Assembly: GCA_003249585.1 (NCBI GenBank)
Contig: QKIM01000681.1
Span: 1 to 5,595, forward strand
DNA length: 5,595 bases
Direction: 5' to 3'
Source: Deltaproteobacteria bacterium
GTDB lineage: Bacteria > Myxococcota_A > Polyangia > HGW-17
Below, in pieces: positions 1-5,519 of this stretch (position 1 is its first letter; every line of letters starts with the position of its first letter). The notes beneath the pieces were generated by a model. It saw only the letters and a list, made by a program, of their open reading frames with translations, ran no database searches and was not told where the DNA came from. A program made the position numbers and the translations under genes.

Positions 1-213
1 ACCGCTGAGGGCCGTGGAGAGCCCGGCCGAACGGATGCCCGGGACGGAATAGTCGGACAGGGGAGCGGGTCTGGTGGTGGACCGCTTCTCGAACCCCGAA
101 TCCTGGGCCACCCGCTCGAGACCGTCGGGAGCCTGGGAGGCGTGGGGCGAGAGAAGGACCGCCACGGCCAGGGACATAGCGAGGATGGCGATGATCCAGC
201 GGTGCTTCAGCAT
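1..213 (-). CDS. PDGLE-domain membrane protein, CbiN/NikN-like accessory of a Co/Ni ECF importer (C-terminus off window)
   Basis: The visible 71 codons begin with ATG at 213. This start has a strong ribosome site: GGAGGAGG lies 4 bases upstream, inside the end of cbiM. Residues 7-22 are a hydrophobic stretch after a short basic start (MLKHRW), so either a membrane anchor or a signal peptide. Residues 29-33 read P-D-G-L-E, the motif that names the PDGLE family, followed by RVAQDSGF and then a proline-containing segment with DYSVPGI at about 54-60, all as expected for the family. PDGLE proteins are usually encoded next to, or fused to, CbiM/NikM, and are thought to serve as the small auxiliary subunit in the role that CbiN plays elsewhere. 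The start overlaps the cbiM stop by 7 bases (ATGCTGA), implying translational coupling. A second transmembrane segment is expected beyond the left edge. Whether the importer carries cobalt or nickel cannot be decided from this fragment. Confidence 0.85.
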   Translation of the reverse strand, partial: MLKHRWIIAILAMSLAVAVLLSPHASQAPDGLERVAQDSGFEKRSTTRPAPLSDYSVPGIRSAGLSTALSG

Positions 214-860
214 GAGACCTCCTCCCGGCGGGGCCAGGACTCCACGAGGTCCGGACGGCGCGTGAGGAGCACCGAGAGCGCTCCGACGGTCACCGCCGCC
301 TCGCCCAGCCCGATGAGGGCGTGGACTGTGCCCATGGCCGCGAGCCCGATCTTCACGGGGACAAGCCCCGAGAGCGAGAGCTCCAGGGAGGCGGTCAGGG
401 CGGCCAGCACCACCGAGGACCACGCGAAGAAGGCGGCAGCTGCAAGGAAGGACGTGCGTCCCCGCGCCAGGGGTCTCACGGCCCGAAAGAGGGCCCAGGG
501 AAGGAGCCCGCCGATGAAGGCCATGTTGAAGACGTTGGAGCCCAGCGCCGTCAGTCCTCCGTCACCGAAGACCAGGGCCTGCAGGGTCAGGACGGCCGCC
601 ATCACCACGAACCCCGGGAAGGGTCCCAGGAGGACCATGGTGAGGAAGGCTCCCAGGAAGTGTCCGCTGGTCCCGGCTCCGATGGGGAAATTGATCATCT
701 GGGCGGCGAAGACGAAGGCTGCGGTGACGCCCATGAGCGGGACATGGCGGTCTTCCAGACGGGCTCGGGACTGTCTCAAGCAAAACCCGAGGGTCAGGGC
801 CGAAGCGGCCCCGAGGGCGAGGTTCACAGGGAGGGAGACGAATCCGTCGGGGATGTGCAT
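207..860 (-). CDS. cbiM: CbiM/NikM-family substrate-binding membrane subunit of a cobalt/nickel ECF transporter
   Basis: A 217-residue polytopic membrane protein that would bind Co2+ or Ni2+ and release it to the cytoplasm when driven by CbiQ/CbiO-type energising subunits (not in the window). I start it at the ATG at 860, because the protein then begins MHIPDG, the family's invariant N-terminus. In this numbering His2 and His67 (in INFPIGAGTSGHFLGA, residues 56-71) fall on the metal ligands known in this family, where the N-terminal amine, His2 and His67 coordinate the metal. A GGAG ribosome site lies 6 bases upstream of this ATG. A TTG at 908 or an ATG at 881 would add 16 or 7 residues and bury the ligand-forming N-terminus. 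Other family landmarks are GSNVFNMAFIG (107-117) and GTVHALIGLGEA (177-188). The tail is short and charged. The gene ends TGA, overlapping the following PDGLE gene. Family assignment is firm. The metal is uncertain: no B12 riboswitch is visible, so the symbol denotes the family rather than a proven cobalt role. Confidence 0.93.
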   Translation of the reverse strand: MHIPDGFVSLPVNLALGAASALTLGFCLRQSRARLEDRHVPLMGVTAAFVFAAQMINFPIGAGTSGHFLGAFLTMVLLGPFPGFVVMAAVLTLQALVFGDGGLTALGSNVFNMAFIGGLLPWALFRAVRPLARGRTSFLAAAAFFAWSSVVLAALTASLELSLSGLVPVKIGLAAMGTVHALIGLGEAAVTVGALSVLLTRRPDLVESWPRREEVSC

Positions 861-866
861 GGAGCG

Positions 867-870
867 CTCC
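867..870 (-). promoter_or_regulatory. Shine-Dalgarno of cbiM, deciding the start
   Basis: GGAG on the minus strand, 6 bases before the ATG at 860. It supports the short, MHIPDG-starting form of CbiM. It lies inside the palindromes GGAGCGCTCC (861-870) and CGCTCCGGAGCG (865-876), so local RNA folding could affect its access. Confidence 0.6.
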
Positions 871-871
871 G

Positions 872-887
872 GAGCGGACATCCGCTC
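872..887 (-). repeat. Inverted repeat / short hairpin in the cbiM leader
   Basis: Perfect 7-base arms, GAGCGGA and TCCGCTC, separated by 2 bases. In RNA it would fold as a 6-bp stem with a 4-base loop. It overlaps a second palindrome (865-876), which overlaps a third (861-870). No T-run follows on either strand, so it does not look like an intrinsic terminator for gcvPB. It could be a leader structure or a protein-binding site; neither is proven. Confidence 0.5.
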
Positions 888-897
888 ACAGGGTCCT

Positions 898-926
898 TTA
901 TTACTCAATTGAATTTCGTATTACAA
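898..926 (-). promoter_or_regulatory. Weak sigma-70-like promoter candidate for cbiM
   Basis: In the AT-rich gap after gcvPB, the minus strand carries TTGTAA (921-926) and TAATAA (898-903) with a 17-base spacer. The -35 matches 4 of 6 consensus bases and the -10 only 3 of 6, so this is weak. The same stretch holds TATTAC twice on the plus strand (899-904 and 919-924) around the palindrome TCAATTGA (905-912). If used, it would give cbiM a leader of roughly 30 bases. Read-through from gcvPB is the alternative, since no terminator is visible. Confidence 0.3.
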
Positions 927-928
927 CC

Positions 929-2425
929 CTAATCGACGGGGTCGGTCTCGGCGGGGGTGTAGCGGAGGATCTTCTTGCGGGCGGCGAAGGCCTCGTCCAG
1001 GCGGCCCACACCCGTGTTGTGGGGGGCGTTGTGGACCATGTCGGGGTTCTCCCGGGCCTCCCCGATGACGGTAGCCACGGCGGCGACGAAGTCGTCGATA
1101 TCTTCCTTGGACTCCGTCTCCGTGGGCTCCGCCATGAAGGCGCCGCTCACGATGAGGGGGAAGTAGACTGTGGGAGGATGGAACCCGAAGTCCAGGAGTC
1201 TTTTGGCGATATCCATCGTGGAGATACCGGTCTCCTTCTTGAGGGTCTTGTCCGAGAAGACCGCCTCGTGGAGGGTCTCCACCTGATAGGGCAGATCCAG
1301 ATATTCCTCAAGACGCTTGCGCAGATAGCGGGCGTTGAGGACGGCCCTGCGTGTCACCTCGTGGAGGCCTTCCTCCCCGAGCTCGAGGATATAGGTGCAG
1401 GCGCGCACCAGGACCCCGAAGTTTCCGAAGAAGGGGTGGAGCTTGCCCATGGAGTCGTCGGAACCGGTCACAAGGGTGAAGGTCCCGTCGTCCCTGCGGT
1501 CGACGACCGGGACGGGGGCGAACCGCGCGAGCTCGGCGGTCATTCCCACGGGACCGGCACCGGGACCGCCGCCGCCGTGGGGCGTGGAGAAGGTCTTGTG
1601 CAGGTTGAGGTGCATGGTGTCCACGCCGATGTCGGCGGGGCGGACCTTGCCCATGATGGCGTTGAAGTTGGCGCCGTCCATGTAGACGTAGCCCCCCGCG
1701 CCGTGGACCATGGCGGCGATGTCCTTGAGCGAGGCCTCGTAGATGCCCAGGGTGTTGGGGTTGGTGACCATGATCCCGGCCAGCTCGGGTCCCAGGTGTG
1801 GAACCACGGCCTCGGGCAGCAGGTGTCCCTCGGCCCCCGTCTCGATGGAGACAGGCTCGAAGCCGTTGAGTACCACCGACGCGGGGTTGGTGCCGTGGGC
1901 GGTGTCGGGGATAAGGATCTTCCGGCGGGTGGCCCCCTCGCCCTTGGCCTCGATGGCCTTCTTGATGAGGGAGAGTCCCGTGAACTCACCGTTGGCACCG
2001 GCCAGGGGCTGAAGGGTGATCCGCTCGAAGCCTGTGAGGCGTTTCAGCGAGTCCTCCAGGACATAGAGGAGCTCCAGGGAGCCCTGGAGGTGTTCCTCGC
2101 ACTGGAGGGGGTGCACCCGCGTGAACCCCGGGAGGGCTGCGGTGATCTCGTTGATCTTCGGATTGTACTTCATGGTGCAGCTGCCCAGGGGGTAGCTGCC
2201 CAGCTCGATGGCGTGGTTCCAGTGGGAGAGCTGGGTGTAGTGGCGCACCACGCTCACCTCGTCGAGTCTGGGGAGGAGAGGGGGGGCAGCGCGTCTGAAC
2301 CGATCGGGGAGCGGCTCACCGGTGAGCGGCTCGGCCTCGGGGAGGGCGAACCCCTCCCTGCCTTCACAGCCCAGTTCGAAGATGACCGGGACTTTTCTCA
2401 ACATTCCCTTTTTGATGTCCGGCAT
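929..2425 (-). CDS. gcvPB: Glycine dehydrogenase (decarboxylating) subunit 2, PLP-bearing half of P-protein
   Basis: A 498-residue cytoplasmic enzyme subunit. With GcvPA it decarboxylates glycine and transfers the aminomethyl group to the lipoyl arm of GcvH. The PLP-binding lysine is Lys277 in HLNLHKTFSTPHGGGGPG (272-289). Other family motifs are LGSYPLGSCTMKYNP (75-89), PLAGANGEFTGL (140-151), DTAHGTNPAS (174-183), MVTNPNTLGIYE (219-230), MDGANFNAIMG (249-259), FHPPTVYFP (415-423), EPTETESK (433-440) and a C-terminal NAPHNTGVGRLDE (466-478). Length is normal for the family and no active-site residue appears lost. I use the ATG at 2425, which has GGAGG 7 bases upstream and begins MPDIKKGMLRK. 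An in-frame extension to 2539 would overlap gcvPA and has no family similarity. One base separates it from the gcvPA stop (TAA-C-ATG), so translation is probably coupled, fitting the need for equal subunits. It is the last gcv gene; cbiM follows after 68 bases. Confidence 0.97.
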   Translation of the reverse strand: MPDIKKGMLRKVPVIFELGCEGREGFALPEAEPLTGEPLPDRFRRAAPPLLPRLDEVSVVRHYTQLSHWNHAIELGSYPLGSCTMKYNPKINEITAALPGFTRVHPLQCEEHLQGSLELLYVLEDSLKRLTGFERITLQPLAGANGEFTGLSLIKKAIEAKGEGATRRKILIPDTAHGTNPASVVLNGFEPVSIETGAEGHLLPEAVVPHLGPELAGIMVTNPNTLGIYEASLKDIAAMVHGAGGYVYMDGANFNAIMGKVRPADIGVDTMHLNLHKTFSTPHGGGGPGAGPVGMTAELARFAPVPVVDRRDDGTFTLVTGSDDSMGKLHPFFGNFGVLVRACTYILELGEEGLHEVTRRAVLNARYLRKRLEEYLDLPYQVETLHEAVFSDKTLKKETGISTMDIAKRLLDFGFHPPTVYFPLIVSGAFMAEPTETESKEDIDDFVAAVATVIGEARENPDMVHNAPHNTGVGRLDEAFAARKKILRYTPAETDPVD

Positions 2426-2426
2426 G

Positions 2427-3782
2427 TTACTTCCTCCCCCCGTAGAAGTTCGCGGCGAGCTCCACGACGCGATCGATGTCACCCTCGGTGAGGGTCTCGA
2501 CGGTGGCCAGCAGCACGGCGTCTGCCAGCTCGGGCGCACTCACCAGCGGCGCCAGGCGGATCCCGAAGAGGACGCCGCTGTCGACCATGTGGTTGCACAG
2601 CTCCTCGACCCGGCCCGGGAAGGAGAGGACGAACTCGCTGACGAAGGGCCCGGAGAAGACCCTGCGGACGCCGGGGATGGTGAGCAGCCCGTCCATGAGG
2701 CGACGGGCACGGTTCATGGAGAGGGTGTTGATCCGCTCGAGCCCGAGGTGCCCCAGGAGTGCGATGTGCACCGAGAAGGCGAGGGCCACCAGCGCCTGGT
2801 TGCTGCAGATGTTGGAAGTGGCCTTCTCCCGGCGGATGTGCTGTTCACGGGTGGCCAGGGTCAGCACGTATCCGCGTTCGCCACCAGTGTCCTGTGTCTG
2901 GCCCACGATCCGTCCGGGCATCTGCTTGACCAGAGCGGACCGCGTGGCCATGAGCCCCACGGAGGGGCCGCCCATGCCCATGGTGCCCGCCAGGGACATG
3001 CCCTCGGCTACGGCGATGTCGACCCCGAGGGCACCTGGAGCGGCGAGGGTCCCCAGCAGGGCCGCGTCCTGCGTGACGGAGATCAGCAGGGCTCCCGAGG
3101 CGGTGGTAAGGCCTGCGGCCTGATCCAGAGGCTCCAGCACCCCGTAGAAGTTGGGATACCCGAGGGCCACGGCGGCGACGTCGCCCCCAATGGCTTCTGG
3201 GAGGGTCGTGGCGCCCGTGTCGCAGACCTCGAGGTACTCGACGGTGATGCCGCCGAAGGAGCCCAGCATGGTCTCGACGACCTTGAGATAGAGCGGATGG
3301 ATGGCCCTGGAGATGAGGACCTTCGTGCGCTTGTTCTTGTGGACCCGGACGGCCATGAGGAGGGCCTCGCCGAGGCCGGTGGCGGCGTCATAGAGGGAGG
3401 CGTTGGCCACCTCGAGCCCCAGGAGCTCCGAGACCATGGTCTGGAATTCGAAGATGGCCTGCAGGGTCCCCTGGCTCACCTCGGGCTGGTAGGGCGTGTA
3501 GGCCGTCATGAATTCCGAGCGGGAGACGATGTGGGAGACCGCCGCGGGCACGGCGTGGAAATAGACCCCGGCCCCCGCGAGCTTCACGGGGAGGACACGG
3601 TTTCTGGCCGCCATGGCCTCCATGACGCCCAGGAGCTTGAATTCGGGGAGGCCCCGGGAGGGTTCCGATGGAGCGCTCCGGTGATCCGCGGGGATGGAGG
3701 CGAAGAGCTCCTCTTCGGATCCAGCCCCGATCACGCTGAGCATCTCCTCGATTTCGTGGGGAGCGTGGGGGAGATATCGCAT
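2427..3782 (-). CDS. gcvPA: Glycine dehydrogenase (decarboxylating) subunit 1, N-terminal half of P-protein
   Basis: A 451-residue partner of GcvPB. It shares the fold type I aminotransferase-like architecture but lacks the PLP lysine; the two together make the active glycine decarboxylase. It begins MRYLPHAPHEIEEML, typical of the family. Recognisable motifs are LAGAGVYFHAVPAAV (68-82), AYTPYQPEVSQGTLQAIFEF (94-113), ANASLYDAATGLGEA (126-140), GYPNFYG (208-214), SLAGTMGMGGPSVG (263-276) and the strongly conserved TREQHIRREKATSNICSNQ (311-329). Its length equals the usual family size, and no frameshift is seen. The ATG at 3782 directly follows the gcvH stop (TAGATG, no gap). A purine-rich GAGGAAGAAGAA inside the end of gcvH can serve as its ribosome site. 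The arrangement implies co-translation with gcvH. Confidence 0.97.
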   Translation of the reverse strand: MRYLPHAPHEIEEMLSVIGAGSEEELFASIPADHRSAPSEPSRGLPEFKLLGVMEAMAARNRVLPVKLAGAGVYFHAVPAAVSHIVSRSEFMTAYTPYQPEVSQGTLQAIFEFQTMVSELLGLEVANASLYDAATGLGEALLMAVRVHKNKRTKVLISRAIHPLYLKVVETMLGSFGGITVEYLEVCDTGATTLPEAIGGDVAAVALGYPNFYGVLEPLDQAAGLTTASGALLISVTQDAALLGTLAAPGALGVDIAVAEGMSLAGTMGMGGPSVGLMATRSALVKQMPGRIVGQTQDTGGERGYVLTLATREQHIRREKATSNICSNQALVALAFSVHIALLGHLGLERINTLSMNRARRLMDGLLTIPGVRRVFSGPFVSEFVLSFPGRVEELCNHMVDSGVLFGIRLAPLVSAPELADAVLLATVETLTEGDIDRVVELAANFYGGRK

Positions 3783-4157
3783 CTATTCTTCTTCCTCTGC
3801 ACACAGATCGGCGTAGGCCTCTGCGTCGAGAAGCTCGCTCACCTCGTCGGGATCAGAGGGCTCGATGATCAGAAGCCAGCCGTCGCCGAAGGGGGCCTCG
3901 TTGACGAGCTCGGGGCTGTCCTCGAGCTCTTCGTTGATCTCGATGACCTTGCCGCTGACGGGGCTGTAGATGGGGCTGGCGGTCTTCGTGGACTCCACGG
4001 TCCCGATCTCCTGGCCCTTCTCCACGTCTTCGCCGACTTCGGGCAGCTCCACCTCGACCACCTCGCCGAGATGATCCACGGCGAACTGGGAGATACCGAC
4101 CTTGCCGGTCTGGGGATCGAACCATTCATGGGTAGAGGCGTATTTGAAACTGTCCAT
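3783..4157 (-). CDS. gcvH: Glycine cleavage system H protein, lipoyl carrier
   Basis: A 124-residue acidic protein that shuttles the aminomethyl group from P-protein to T-protein on a lipoylated lysine. The lipoyl-domain core is GEVVEVELPEVGEDVEKGQE (31-50), then IGTVESTKTASPIYSPVSG (51-69), with Lys58 as the predicted lipoylation site. The usual surround is ESVKA-SD; here it reads ESTKTASP, a mild variation. The N-terminus (KYASTHEWFD) and the later GDGWLLIIEPSD (91-102) are typical. The protein ends in CAEEEE. I choose the ATG at 4157, with GGAG 6 bases upstream, because this gives the normal family length. Longer in-frame extensions run into gcvT and have no family similarity. The gap to gcvT is 35 bases with no terminator visible, and gcvPA starts immediately after the stop. 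Lipoylation enzymes are not in the window. Confidence 0.96.
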   Translation of the reverse strand: MDSFKYASTHEWFDPQTGKVGISQFAVDHLGEVVEVELPEVGEDVEKGQEIGTVESTKTASPIYSPVSGKVIEINEELEDSPELVNEAPFGDGWLLIIEPSDPDEVSELLDAEAYADLCAEEEE

Positions 4158-4192
4158 GGTGTACTCCGTTGTCCCGCTGGGGGAAAGAAAGG

Positions 4193-5302
4193 TTAGCTTC
4201 TCTTGTAAAAGGGGCCTTTGACGATGACCGCGCTGACCATCTTGTCGCGCACGTTGATGAGGATCTCGCGGCCGGCGGCGCTCATGGTCCTGGGAACGTA
4301 GGCCATGCCGACGGTCTCGTTGAGGAAGGGGACCTTTGTCCCCGAGGTGACGTGACCCACGGCCTCGCCGGGGGTGCCGTCCTCTCCCATGCCGTGGACC
4401 GTGTGGCCGTGGCGGGGGATGCCCTTGCCGGTGACCCTGAAGCCGATAAGCCTGCGGGACGGTTTCTCGGCCTTCTGGCGCACGAGGACATCCTTGCCGA
4501 TGAAGTCGCCGGCTTCGAGCTTGACGGCCCACCCCATTCCTGCCTCGAGGGGAGTGGTGTCGTCGTCGATGTCGTTGCCGTAGAGCCAGAGCTTCGCCTC
4601 CAGGCGGAGGGTGTCCCGGGCGCCCAGACCAGCGGGTTTGATACCGTCGGCAGCGCCCACTTCCATGAGCAGACGCCAGGCGTCGGGGCCGATCTCGGGG
4701 GGCAGGAAGATCTCGAAGCCGTCTTCACCGGTGTAGCCGGTGCGGGCGATCATGACCTCGCGGCCGAGGAGGGTCACCTTCCCCAGACCGAAGCTGGGGA
4801 TCCCGCCGAGGTCCGTGGCCCCACTGGCCCGTGCGAGGATGGCCTCGGCCCTGGGCCCCTGCAGGGCCACCAGAGCGACGTCATCGCTGATGTCCACGGG
4901 GACCACCTTGGGGGAATACTGCTTGAACCAGGCAAAGTCCTTGGCCGCGTTGGAGGCGTTGACCACCACCAGGATGTCCGTGGAGCTGCGCTTGTAGACG
5001 ATGCAGTCGTCGACGATCCCGCCGTGATGGTTGACGATGGGGGTGTACAGCGCGTGCCCGTCGGGGAGGGCGATGACGTCGTTGGCCACCATGTAGTCGA
5101 TGGACTCCTGAGCGCCCTCGCCGCGGAATTCGACCTCGCCCATGTGGCTCACGTCGAAGAGCCCGGCGGCCTCGCGGACAGCCATGTGCTCGGCCTTCAT
5201 GCCCTCATACTGCATGGGCATGAAATATCCTGCGAATTCAGCCATCTTTGCCCCGAGATCAGTGTGGATGTCGTAGTATACCGTCTGTCGTACGTTGGTC
5301 AT
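4193..5302 (-). CDS. gcvT: Aminomethyltransferase, glycine cleavage T protein
   Basis: A 369-residue cytoplasmic enzyme that takes the aminomethyl group from lipoyl-GcvH, forms 5,10-methylene-tetrahydrofolate and releases ammonia. The folate-binding domain spans about residues 8-275: FAGYFMPMQYEGMKAEH (23-39), GLFDVSHMGEVEFRG (47-61), GGIVDDCIVYK (94-104) holding the conserved catalytic-region Asp98/Asp99, NASNAAKDFAW (115-125), RTGYTGEDGFEIF (187-199) and GLGARDTLRLEA (225-236). The C-terminal barrel (about 280-369) contains GHVTSGTKVP (316-325), VGMAYVP (331-337) and VSAVIVKGPFYKR (356-368). Length is normal. The ATG at 5302 has a consensus AGGAGG 7 bases upstream, the best ribosome site in the window. 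Placing gcvT first and gcvH second is a common order for operons with split P-protein. The AT-rich region upstream is where operon control would sit. Confidence 0.97.
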   Translation of the reverse strand: MTNVRQTVYYDIHTDLGAKMAEFAGYFMPMQYEGMKAEHMAVREAAGLFDVSHMGEVEFRGEGAQESIDYMVANDVIALPDGHALYTPIVNHHGGIVDDCIVYKRSSTDILVVVNASNAAKDFAWFKQYSPKVVPVDISDDVALVALQGPRAEAILARASGATDLGGIPSFGLGKVTLLGREVMIARTGYTGEDGFEIFLPPEIGPDAWRLLMEVGAADGIKPAGLGARDTLRLEAKLWLYGNDIDDDTTPLEAGMGWAVKLEAGDFIGKDVLVRQKAEKPSRRLIGFRVTGKGIPRHGHTVHGMGEDGTPGEAVGHVTSGTKVPFLNETVGMAYVPRTMSAAGREILINVRDKMVSAVIVKGPFYKRS

Positions 5303-5307
5303 GGCTA

Positions 5308-5326
5308 CCCTCCTGTGTCGGGAGGA
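5308..5326 (-). promoter_or_regulatory. gcvT Shine-Dalgarno within a short inverted repeat
   Basis: On the minus strand the leader reads TCCTCC, a 7-base loop (CGACACA), then GGAGGG. This makes a 6-bp stem counting one terminal U-G pair. The 3' arm is the AGGAGG ribosome site of gcvT, so the stem would mask it. The repeat is visible directly; a regulatory effect is inference. Confidence 0.5.
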
Positions 5327-5483
5327 TTTATCAATCTGACCATTTCGTCAAGGGAAATCCCGGCAAAATGGGGGAGGTGGAGGGGGGATGTTTTTATCTG
5401 GAGAAACAATATGTTGAGGGAAAGGTGAAAAAGATAACGAGACGACGAAATATGTGAAATTCCTTTATGTCATGCTAAAACCC

Positions 5484-5489
5484 ATTATA
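5484..5489 (-). promoter_or_regulatory. Candidate -10 box for the gcv operon
   Basis: A perfect TATAAT on the minus strand. At 17 bases upstream the -35 position reads GCGAAA, which matches TTGACA at only 3 of 6, so the promoter is uncertain or needs an activator. If used, transcription would begin near 5477 and leave a leader of about 175 bases before gcvT. A nearer alternative, TTGACG with ATAAAT (about 5326-5351), has only a 14-base spacer and is less likely. Confidence 0.35.
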
Positions 5490-5491
5490 TT
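5486..5491 (+). promoter_or_regulatory. Candidate -10 box for the lipoprotein gene
   Basis: TATATT on the plus strand, 5 of 6 matches to TATAAT, 34 bases before the lipoprotein ATG. The hexamer 17 bases upstream (CTTTAT) is a poor -35. It overlaps the minus-strand TATAAT, so the two promoters, if real, would compete for polymerase. Confidence 0.3.
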
Positions 5492-5513
5492 GCGAAGGGC
5501 ACCACATTTCGCG

Positions 5514-5519
5514 AAGGAG
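5514..5519 (+). promoter_or_regulatory. Shine-Dalgarno of the lipoprotein gene
   Basis: AAGGAG lies 6 bases before the ATG at 5526. Its near-ideal sequence and spacing are good support that the short open frame at the right edge is a real gene start. Confidence 0.7.

Noticed and set aside
872..887. Intrinsic terminator after gcvPB
   Set aside because: The inverted repeat has no following T-run on the minus strand and lies only a few bases before the cbiM start.
861..928. Cobalamin riboswitch upstream of cbiM
   Set aside because: The gap is only 68 bases, much too short for the aptamer, and the B12-box sequence is absent.
142..932. Plus-strand open frames opposite cbiM
   Set aside because: The minus strand encodes an unmistakable CbiM. 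The plus-strand products are Arg/Ser/Pro- or Gly/Glu-rich shadows.
1019..2491. Long open frames on the plus strand opposite the gcv operon (also 2322-4196 and 4169-5428)
   Set aside because: They lie antisense to genes with clear family motifs. Long antisense frames are expected in GC-rich coding sequence, and their translations are low-complexity, rich in Gly, Glu, Val, Asp and His, with no recognisable motif.
2426..2539. A 38-residue N-terminal extension of gcvPB
   Set aside because: It overlaps the end of gcvPA, is rich in Ser/Pro/Trp, and has no family counterpart. The ATG at 2425 has GGAGG in place.
3668..3681. Exact 14-base repeat ATGGAGCGCTCCGG shared with 859-872 (and a 10-base core at 276-285)
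   Set aside because: The copies at 3668-3681 and 276-285 lie inside coding sequence, with no shared flanks. In a GC-rich window this is compatible with chance and codon use, not a dispersed element.
3783..4532. A 249-residue form of gcvH extending upstream
   Set aside because: The extra N-terminal residues come from out-of-frame gcvT sequence and have no GcvH similarity. The ATG at 4157 has a ribosome site and gives the normal family length.
5457..5483. Tiny upstream open frame (ATGGGTTTTAGCATGACATAA) in the gcvT leader
   Set aside because: It has no ribosome site and overlaps the candidate -10 box region, so it would probably not be transcribed or translated.
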